Shown piece by piece: positions 21,785 through 27,295 of a stretch of DNA of 34,896 bases (position 1 is its first letter; each line of letters opens with the position of its first letter). This DNA comes from a virus, in IMG/VR virus record IMGVR_UViG_3300031576_000203, positions 1-34,896 of that record. One strand, 5' to 3'. Under the pieces are notes generated by a model. That model saw nothing but the letters and a program-made list of their open reading frames with translations. It had not been told where the DNA came from and ran no database searches. A program made the translations under genes and the position numbers.

Positions 21785-22496
21785 CGGGACTGAGGTGGAG
21801 AGACGCGAGAGCGCCAAGGTGGTCTATACCTTCATCGCTGGCGGCTACCGGACGCGGCTGAACGAGAACGTCGCCGAGACGCTCGCCGCGCAAGTCGCGA
21901 AGATGGAGGAGGACGGTAAGAGCACCCAGGCGGATCTCGACGAGTTCCAGGCGGGCTGGGTGGAGAACGCCGTGCGCGCGATCCCGCGGCGGAAGCGGAT
22001 GAAGCGCGACCGCGAGATGCTGGAGGAGCTGGTCTGCGGCATCGCCGTGAAGTGCGAGCCGTTCCCGAAGCTCCCACAGGGCGGCGAGATCGACGAGGAG
22101 GGATTCGGTATGATCAAGGACACTGGCGGCGGAACGATCCGCTGGCGCCGCGACGTCCGTGAACGGATCACTTGGATCACGAACAAGTGGCGGGTCGGCG
22201 TGCCCAAACCGACCTTCCAGAAGAAGAACGACAAATGGCAGAAGCGGCTCACCGAAACGAAAGGCGACGACGCCGCGAGCGTGAAAGAGGAGGTACGCGG
22301 GCTCCGCCGCGTCTGGCTCGAACACGGGATGCGTCTCGCTCCGCTGGAGACGGCCGACGCCACGTTCCAATCGCACGCGACCGCGCTGGAGCGCGCCGTG
22401 TTCAAGGGCGAGTCGGTGCGCGAGCGGAAGGAGAAGCCCAAGAAGCCAGCCAAGGGCAAGCCGAAGAAGAGCCGGCAGAAGCGGCTCGGGGAGTGA
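21744..22496 (+). CDS. Unrecognised basic protein
   Basis: 250 residues from GTG 21744; ATG 21753 is the alternative and has a better codon. It overlaps the preceding gene by about 41 bp. The protein is helical and charged, with I-P-R-R-K-R-M-K-R-D-R-E in the middle and a Lys/Pro-rich tail (K-P-K-K-P-A-K-G-K-P-K-K) that would bind nucleic acid non-specifically. A central section has W-R-R-D-V-R-E-R-I-T-W-I. No known domain. The basic tail suggests association with DNA or RNA. Confidence 0.6.
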   Translation: MNDMTKANLQRGLDGTEVERRESAKVVYTFIAGGYRTRLNENVAETLAAQVAKMEEDGKSTQADLDEFQAGWVENAVRAIPRRKRMKRDREMLEELVCGIAVKCEPFPKLPQGGEIDEEGFGMIKDTGGGTIRWRRDVRERITWITNKWRVGVPKPTFQKKNDKWQKRLTETKGDDAASVKEEVRGLRRVWLEHGMRLAPLETADATFQSHATALERAVFKGESVRERKEKPKKPAKGKPKKSRQKRLGE

Positions 22497-22500
22497 TCAC

Positions 22501-22905
22501 ATGCCTGACCCACCGCACTCTCCTATCCACGTCGGCCAGCGGATTGTCCGTCTGCTCGCCGCCGTGGACGACCTCGGCGCGCAGACGATGGCGTTGAGGA
22601 CCGAGCTGGCCGGACTCCCGGGCGCCGAGGACGTGGACCTCCCACTGAGCATCGCGGTGTCGAAGCTTCGCACCGCGAGCGACCTGCTGAGTCTGAAGGC
22701 CGAGGACATCATCCGCGAGGGCATCCACATCGAGGCGACGAGTGAGACGAAGGCGAAGCTGGCGTCGTTCACGACGATCCATCCATGTGCTCGCTGTGGT
22801 GGATCGACGAGCACGATCAAGGACGACGGCCCGCTCTACTGCCGGAACTGCGGTTCGCTCGTGTCGAGCTGTGTGTGCGCCGCGATGACGGTGGTGACGA
22901 AGTGA
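22501..22905 (+). CDS. Helical protein with C-terminal zinc ribbon
   Basis: 134 residues from ATG 22501, four bases after the previous stop. The first ~85 residues are helical (V-R-L-L-A-A-V-D-D-L-G, L-R-T-A-S-D-L-L-S-L-K-A-E-D-I-I-R-E). The end carries C-A-R-C-G-G and C-R-N-C-G-S, a zinc ribbon, with further Cys near the C-terminus (C-V-C). It fits an oligomerising zinc protein. The stop overlaps the next GTG (GTGA). Confidence 0.6.
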   Translation: MPDPPHSPIHVGQRIVRLLAAVDDLGAQTMALRTELAGLPGAEDVDLPLSIAVSKLRTASDLLSLKAEDIIREGIHIEATSETKAKLASFTTIHPCARCGGSTSTIKDDGPLYCRNCGSLVSSCVCAAMTVVTK

Positions 22906-23192
22906 CGCGCCGCCTCGCGCCGTGCGGGCCGCGGCTCGTGCTGTGGTTGAAGTACGCTACCATATGGCATGGCCGCCGGAAAGGCGGCGGCTGGATGCCG
23001 GTGGCCGTCGTGCAGACGACGACCTGCGCTTCGACTCCTGCGCAGGAGATGATCGACGAGTGGCTGGAGCACAGCTACGTCGCGACCCACTGGCTCGGGA
23101 AGCGCGAGAGTATCGCGCAGTACGTCCGCGTCCTCCCCGTCGGCCGCACGCCCCGCGGCGCTCTCGCGAAGTGGAAAGGGTGGCGGCCGTGA
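22902..23192 (+). CDS. Small protein, unrecognised
   Basis: 96 residues from GTG 22902 (GTGA overlap). It starts with a basic, Pro-containing segment, then L-V-L-W-L-K-Y-A-T-I-W and W-M-P-V-A-V-V-Q-T, and ends in a Trp/Lys-rich tail (W-K-G-W-R-P). A mixed alpha/beta fold is likely. There is no recognised motif. It overlaps the next gene by four bases. Confidence 0.5.
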   Translation: MTRRLAPCGPRLVLWLKYATIWHGRRKGGGWMPVAVVQTTTCASTPAQEMIDEWLEHSYVATHWLGKRESIAQYVRVLPVGRTPRGALAKWKGWRP

Positions 23193-23731
23193 CTACTGCG
23201 GGCCGGAAGAAAAAACGCGAGGACAAGCGCGCCGCGATCAAGCAGCTGATGAAGGATGCGGAGCGCTCTGACATCGAGGCGGTGTCGAACCGGATGAAGG
23301 CGATGGAGGTGGCGCTCCAGGCGTCCTACCAACGGATCGACGCGAAGGACGGCGACGTGATCGCGCTTTTCGTGGACCCGGCGACGACGCCGAAGGAGAT
23401 ACAGGATCGGATCGGTGCCGGCCTCGTGCAATTTCTTCGGTCCCAGGGTCGCCGCGTTCTGGTGATGACGGTGCCAGCGAAAGACGCCATCGCCCACTTA
23501 CCAGAGGACGCGATGCGGACGCACGGGTGGGTGCGGGCGACGTCCGCGGCTGAGGTGGAGAAGCAGCAGCTCGCGCTACTTGCCGAAGCTCGAGCGAAAC
23601 GGCGCGCGGAACTCGACGCTGAGGCAGCCGAACGTCCGACGGAATCGGGCGATCGCGCGGACGCGGCAGCTACGGAGCCGACGGCATCCGCCGAGGACGT
23701 CGGCCGGCCGGCTGACGGAACGGGAGAGTGA
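23189..23731 (+). CDS. Unrecognised protein with charged helices
   Basis: 180 residues from GTG 23189 (GTGA overlap). The first third is a Lys/Arg/Glu helix (A-G-R-K-K-K-R-E-D-K-R-A-A-I-K). The middle has strands V-I-A-L-F-V-D and R-R-V-L-V-M-T-V-P, like a small alpha/beta domain with a binding loop (A-T-T-P-K-E). The C-terminal ~60 residues are Ala/Glu/Arg-rich and probably disordered. No family is recognised. Confidence 0.55.
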   Translation: MTTAGRKKKREDKRAAIKQLMKDAERSDIEAVSNRMKAMEVALQASYQRIDAKDGDVIALFVDPATTPKEIQDRIGAGLVQFLRSQGRRVLVMTVPAKDAIAHLPEDAMRTHGWVRATSAAEVEKQQLALLAEARAKRRAELDAEAAERPTESGDRADAAATEPTASAEDVGRPADGTGE

Positions 23732-23733
23732 CA

Positions 23734-24420
23734 ATGAACGAACGGCGACCGCTCGCGGAAGCGCGCCGAGTCGCGGATGACATCGGGGCCGCGCTGAGTC
23801 CTTGGTGCGACAGCTTCCAGATTGCCGGGAGCATCCGCCGCCGCGCCGAGACGGTCAAGGACGTCGAGGCGGTGGCGGTGCCCACTTTCGCTGGCGGCGG
23901 GCAGCGCACGCTCGACGGAGGGGGCGCGCGCGTTAGCCAGCTCGACGTCCAGCTGGAGGTAGAGATCAGGAATGGCCGACTGAAGAAGGATGAACAGACG
24001 AAGCGGTGGGGCGACAAATACAAACGCCTCGTCCACGTCGACTCGGGGATGGTGCTCGACCTGTTCATCGTCACGCCACCCGCGAGCTGGGGCGTCGTGC
24101 TCACGATCCGGACAGGGCCGGCGGAGTTCAGCGAGGCGCTGGTGACGCTTGCGCGACGACTCGGGATGAGGACGCACGAGGGGCAGCTGTGGCAATTCAT
24201 CGACGAAGGCAACGTTCCCCCGTCAGCCCGGACGCCCGACATGGCACACATCCCATTCTCCAGCAGCTCGAAAGAGCTGCGCCTGGCAGTCCAGGTCCCG
24301 ACTCCGGAGGAGCTGGACTTCTTCCAGGCGCTCGGGCTGCCGTACTTCCCGCCGGAGCAACGAGGCAACGCGGACAGCATGGGAGAGGTCAGGCGACGGA
24401 TGCAGGGGCCGACAGCGTGA
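23734..24420 (+). CDS. Pol X-type nucleotidyltransferase (DNA polymerase beta-like core)
   Basis: 228 residues from ATG 23734; GTG 23728 would add two. The palm signature is A-G-S-I-R-R-R at 31-37, then K-D-V-E-A-V (D43, E45), matching the 'GSxRR...xDxD' motif with Glu in place of the second Asp. The third acidic residue is D109 in V-L-D-L-F-I, followed by W-G-V-V-L-T-I-R-T-G-P-A-E-F, the Pol X 'G..l...TGs..fn' region. The N-terminal lyase/HhH domains of full Pol X enzymes are absent. It could fill gaps or add nucleotides at DNA ends. It overlaps the terminase start by four bases, so a link to packaging or end processing is possible. Confidence 0.75.
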   Translation: MNERRPLAEARRVADDIGAALSPWCDSFQIAGSIRRRAETVKDVEAVAVPTFAGGGQRTLDGGGARVSQLDVQLEVEIRNGRLKKDEQTKRWGDKYKRLVHVDSGMVLDLFIVTPPASWGVVLTIRTGPAEFSEALVTLARRLGMRTHEGQLWQFIDEGNVPPSARTPDMAHIPFSSSSKELRLAVQVPTPEELDFFQALGLPYFPPEQRGNADSMGEVRRRMQGPTA

Positions 24421-25844
24421 TCGCCGGCGCGCAGATGGCCGCGACCATCGAGGACGAGCGCCGTTGGCTCCGCTGGCGAGGCAAGCCCTGGGTGCTCGCG
24501 GTCGAAGCGCTGGAGCTCACGCTCCACCAGGATCAGATCGAGATGCTGAAGATTCTCCGCGACCCGCCCGCGCCCCGCCTGATGATCGAGAAGCCGCCGG
24601 GCGTTGGCAAGACCATGGCGATCCGCGTCCACCTCCTCTCGCGCATCTTGGACGATCAGAACTATCGGGGCATCTTCGGCAGCGTGAAGGAGGCGGGCGC
24701 GGCGCGGACGGTGCGCTGGGTCGGGAACCAGCTGAAGAACAACAAGATCATTCGCAGCGTGTACGGCGACCTGTGCAGTCTGCCCTGGAGCGACACGCAG
24801 ATCACGGTGACGCGCACCAACCACCTCCTCGCCGATGCGACGCTCGCGGGCGTCGGCCGCGACACGAACACCGAGGGGATGCGGTGCGACGAGGCCACGC
24901 TCGACGACCCGATAGACTGGACCTCGATGTGGAGCGCGACGGAACGGGACAGGTCGACCGAGTACGTGGACTCGACGCTGTTGCGGCGCGTGGATACCAA
25001 GGATCATAACCGGCTCGACCCGCGTGGCCGCTCGAACATCGTGGGCGGCGCCTGGGACCCGGAGGACATGTACGTCCACCTCGTCGATAAGCGGGAGTTC
25101 CACCTGATCAGGATGCCCGCGCGCACGCCGGAGGGTGCGCCGACGTTCCCGTACTCGCTGCCCGAGGAAGAGTGTGCGCGCCTCGAGCGCGAGGACCCGT
25201 TCATCTGGAGACTCAAGTATATGCTCGACCGCGAGGCGCAGCGCGGCGGGTGGAAGTGGAAATGGATCGAGAAGTATTGGGCCGAGATCACCGACCTCCC
25301 GCCTGCGGAGGAGGCGATGACGTACATCGGGATCGACCCGGCGCTCTCGCCGGACGGCGACTACTTCGCGCTGGCAGTCTTGACCGTGGACGAGGCGGGC
25401 ATCATCTTCCTCAAGGATGGATGGGTGGGCCACCTGGACGCGCCCGCGCAGCTCGACCTGATCATCCAGAAGGCGCACGACCTCGCCGCGGTCACGGTAG
25501 GGATCGAGGCGGTGCAGTATCAGACCTCGCTCCAGCAGCACATTGTCGCGCGGGCGCCGGACGTCAACGCCGTGCCCATCCCCGTCGGTCGTGGCAGCAA
25601 GCAGATCAGGTTGAACACCCTCGCGTCGCTATTCGAGTCAGGGCGGCTCCGGGTACTCAAGACGCTGCCTGGCGTGGACGACGAGCTGGGCGGCCAGAGT
25701 TTCCGCGATGAGTTCCGAAAGGAGTATGTCGCGTTCCCCCGCGGGAAGCACGACGATGTCCTCGATGCAATCCTGATAGCCTGGAAGTCCATAGAGGGAG
25801 GATTCAGCGTTGGCAAGGTGGACCTCGATGGCCGTGGCCGGTGA
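24417..25844 (+). CDS. Terminase large subunit
   Basis: 475 residues from GTG 24417 (GTGA overlap). Walker A is E-K-P-P-G-V-G-K-T at 58-66, with a Q-x-x-x-x-x-L-like opening upstream (H-Q-D-Q-I-E-M-L). An acidic motif follows in the ATPase domain (R-C-D-E-A-T-L-D-D). The C-terminal RNase H-type nuclease has G-I-D-P-A near D307, G-I-E-A-V-Q later, and H-D-D-V-L-D-A near 445-451. It cuts concatemers and pumps DNA into the prohead through the portal. The longer frame starting at 24006 overlaps the Pol X-like gene and is not used. It heads the packaging and virion genes. Confidence 0.9.
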   Translation: MIAGAQMAATIEDERRWLRWRGKPWVLAVEALELTLHQDQIEMLKILRDPPAPRLMIEKPPGVGKTMAIRVHLLSRILDDQNYRGIFGSVKEAGAARTVRWVGNQLKNNKIIRSVYGDLCSLPWSDTQITVTRTNHLLADATLAGVGRDTNTEGMRCDEATLDDPIDWTSMWSATERDRSTEYVDSTLLRRVDTKDHNRLDPRGRSNIVGGAWDPEDMYVHLVDKREFHLIRMPARTPEGAPTFPYSLPEEECARLEREDPFIWRLKYMLDREAQRGGWKWKWIEKYWAEITDLPPAEEAMTYIGIDPALSPDGDYFALAVLTVDEAGIIFLKDGWVGHLDAPAQLDLIIQKAHDLAAVTVGIEAVQYQTSLQQHIVARAPDVNAVPIPVGRGSKQIRLNTLASLFESGRLRVLKTLPGVDDELGGQSFRDEFRKEYVAFPRGKHDDVLDAILIAWKSIEGGFSVGKVDLDGRGR

Positions 25845-25989
25845 GCTGAAGCGGTGCCCAAGGTGCGGCGCGCTCGCAGTCGTGCGGGCTCGCGATCCTG
25901 CGAGCCCCTACGCCGGCAACAAGCACGTCTGCCCCAACCACGGCGACCTCGACTTCCGCGATGAGATCGTAGCGGCGGTGAGAACATGA
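25828..25989 (+). CDS. 53-residue zinc-ribbon protein
   Basis: ATG 25828 lies inside the end of the terminase gene and the TGA overlaps the next ATG (ATGA). The product has R-C-P-R-C-G-A-L and later K-H-V-C-P-N-H-G, a CxxC...CxxH zinc site like those in small archaeal and viral ribbon proteins, then an acidic helix. Its coupling to the terminase and the next gene argues that it is real. A GTG at 25834 is a shorter alternative. Confidence 0.6.
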   Translation: MAVAGELKRCPRCGALAVVRARDPASPYAGNKHVCPNHGDLDFRDEIVAAVRT

Positions 25990-26417
25990 CGGACAGCTGG
26001 GTACTCGGCGGGAAGAAGGAAGGACAGAAGGCGGCGGAGCGGCGCGTCGAGCAGGACATGGAGATCGCCGAGCGCCTGCGTCGCCACGGGCTCATGAAGC
26101 GGCGCGACATCCTCGCCGAGCGCAACCGCCGCATCTCCGTGAACTCACCCGGCTCGAAGTCGTGGACGCCGACCGTGGAGGCGATGGCCGACGGGAGCCG
26201 TGGCGTGGTGTGTCATACGATGGGGTCAGTGAAGTGTCTTGCCCAGGTGAGCGCGGACGAATTGAGCCTCCACATATGCCATAATTGTAACCTCGCGATG
26301 CCCGGGATCGCCGCCCGCGAGGCGTTCTACATCGAGGAGCGGCAGCGGCTCGCCTTCCAGAAGAAGTGGGCCGCCCTAAAGAACGGGACGCCCGCGACCG
26401 CGCCGTTTATGCGGTGA
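25986..26417 (+). CDS. Helical protein with a Cys/His cluster
   Basis: 143 residues from ATG 25986 (ATGA overlap). The first ~45 residues are a charged helix (Q-K-A-A-E-R-R-V-E-Q-D-M-E-I-A-E). The middle has V-V-C-H-T-M-G-S-V-K-C-L and then H-I-C-H-N-C-N, giving enough Cys/His for one or two zinc ions. A closing helix is basic. No known family. Located directly after the terminase, it might be a packaging or transcription accessory. Confidence 0.55.
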   Translation: MTDSWVLGGKKEGQKAAERRVEQDMEIAERLRRHGLMKRRDILAERNRRISVNSPGSKSWTPTVEAMADGSRGVVCHTMGSVKCLAQVSADELSLHICHNCNLAMPGIAAREAFYIEERQRLAFQKKWAALKNGTPATAPFMR

Positions 26418-26423
26418 GGCTTG

Positions 26424-26609
26424 ATGATGGGCCTCATGCCGAAAGGCGAGGCACGAAAAGACTGCCGTTGGTGTGGGTGGAGTGGCGATGCTGCCCCGAA
26501 CTCGATACTATGCGGGCGGTGCGGGAGCCGGAGCTTGGAGTCGCCCTTCAGATACAGGGGCGAGCTTCCGCCGCGACCGCGTCTCCGCGATCCGGTGACA
26601 GGGGGATGA
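26424..26609 (+). CDS. Small zinc-ribbon protein
   Basis: 61 residues from ATG 26424; TTG 26421 is an in-frame alternative. It contains D-C-R-W-C-G-W-S-G and I-L-C-G-R-C-G-S-R, a compact CxxC...CxxC zinc ribbon, followed by a basic Pro/Arg-rich tail (P-P-R-P-R-L-R-D). Its stop is 1 bp before the next ATG. Probable nucleic-acid or protein-binding factor. Confidence 0.6.
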   Translation: MMGLMPKGEARKDCRWCGWSGDAAPNSILCGRCGSRSLESPFRYRGELPPRPRLRDPVTGG

Positions 26610-26610
26610 G

Positions 26611-26943
26611 ATGGCGCGCCTCGTGGACCTGGAGCCTGCATGGATAACCACCACCGCGTCCGAACGCCGCGGAATGGGCGTCTCGTTCCTCTGCCCCGTC
26701 CACGGCGCGACCGGCGGGCCGAGCGGATCGGCGTGCTACCTCGGCGTCTGGTTCGAGAACCCAGTAGACGGCGGCCTACCGTACAAGCCCGGCGACTCCT
26801 ACCGGCCGCGGCCGAACGAGTCGCGCGGGCCGGAGCCGCTGTGGCACAGGACCGGCGAGACGTTCGACGACCTCACGCTCACGCCGAGCATCGACGCGAA
26901 GGACCACTGGCACGGGTTCATTACCGGCGGCCAGGTGCATTAA
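26611..26943 (+). CDS. DUF6527-like small accessory protein
   Basis: 110 residues from ATG 26611 with AGGGGGATGAG just upstream. It has F-L-C-P-V-H-G, L-G-V-W-F-E-N-P-V-D-G-G, then G-E-T-F-D-D-L-T-L-T-P-S-I and H-W-H-G-F-I-T-G-G. The 'F..LtltPSI.......WHgfI..G' ending resembles small phage proteins often filed as DUF6527. The Cys and His may bind a metal. The role is unknown. It ends the terminase-linked set before the intergenic region. Confidence 0.6.
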   Translation: MARLVDLEPAWITTTASERRGMGVSFLCPVHGATGGPSGSACYLGVWFENPVDGGLPYKPGDSYRPRPNESRGPEPLWHRTGETFDDLTLTPSIDAKDHWHGFITGGQVH

Positions 26944-26960
26944 TAATTTGGGAGTAGTAT

Positions 26961-26979
26961 CTTAATAACCTGATATAAT
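26961..26979 (+). promoter_or_regulatory. AT-rich promoter element for the virion operon
   Basis: CTTAATAACCTGATATAAT is the most AT-rich patch near the portal gene. It contains a TATA-type element (CTTAATAA) and a sequence identical to a bacterial -10 (TATAAT). The best -35-like site (TTGGGA) has a 20-bp spacer, too long for a good sigma-70 promoter, so an archaeal TATA reading is slightly favoured. It would start transcription near 26990-27003, with a ~125-base leader before ATG 27128. Confidence 0.45.
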
Positions 26980-27022
26980 GAGTGATCAAGGGGGCTTACC
27001 CTCCTCCACACGCATCCCTTCC

Positions 27023-27047
27023 GGCCCGGCGCTCGCGACGCCGGGCC
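27023..27047 (+). terminator. Strong 9-bp hairpin with weak T-rich tail
   Basis: GGCCCGGCG - CTCGCGA - CGCCGGGCC is a perfect 9-bp stem with a 7-base loop, followed by ACTCTTTACTCC. The tail is only mildly T-rich. It may terminate upstream transcription, or be a leader structure, since it lies downstream of the promoter-like patch. In the gap between terminase-linked and portal genes it could also be part of a packaging site. Terminator is the default reading. Confidence 0.5.
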
Positions 27048-27072
27048 ACTCTTTACTCCTCCGGGTGTGGAA

Positions 27073-27091
27073 TCACTACTCCAGGTAGTGA
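27073..27091. repeat. Inverted repeat, possible operator
   Basis: TCACTAC - TCCAG - GTAGTGA: 7-bp perfect arms and a 5-base spacer, 37 bp before the next start codon. The symmetry and position suggest a binding site for a dimeric regulator or a small RNA hairpin in the mRNA leader. Confidence 0.5.
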
Positions 27092-27127
27092 GCAACCTTC
27101 AAGTCCACGGTCACCATCCTGGAGCCC

Positions 27128-27295
27128 ATGACCTTCACGCGGGAGGAGCTGACGGAGATCGCGGACAAGGCGCGGCTGGCGATGCAGGCTTCGCAGGATC
27201 AGATGTTCAAGGATGCCTACTACGACCTGATTCGCGTGACCACGTCGCTCGAAGTCCTCATGCGACGCACCGAAGAGACAAGCAAGCCCTCTTAG
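27128..27295 (+). CDS. 55-residue helical protein upstream of the portal
   Basis: ATG 27128 to TAG 27293-27295, which directly abuts the portal ATG. The product is one or two amphipathic helices (R-E-E-L-T-E-I-A-D-K-A-R-L-A-M-Q, D-L-I-R-V-T-T-S-L-E-V-L-M-R-R). No ribosome site of strength is seen. Composition and codon use are like the neighbours, and the abutting stop/start suggests coupling to the portal. Unknown role; possibly a small head accessory. Confidence 0.5.
   Translation: MTFTREELTEIADKARLAMQASQDQMFKDAYYDLIRVTTSLEVLMRRTEETSKPS

Noticed and set aside
24006-24416. N-terminal extension of the terminase
   Set aside because: It overlaps the Pol X-like gene in another frame and is shadow sequence; GTG 24417 with GTGA overlap is the natural start.
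23670-25541. 623-residue minus-strand open frame
   Set aside because: Antisense to Pol X-like and terminase genes, both of which have clear motifs; no ribosome site and shadow composition.
26948-26979. Sigma-70 promoter TTGGGA...TATAAT
   Set aside because: The -10 is perfect, but the 20-bp spacer and poor -35 make it unconvincing; kept only as a general AT-rich promoter element.
27023-27091. tRNA or small RNA gene in the gap before the portal
   Set aside because: The two hairpins do not form a cloverleaf and there is no TTCRA-type arm or CCA end; no other RNA signature.
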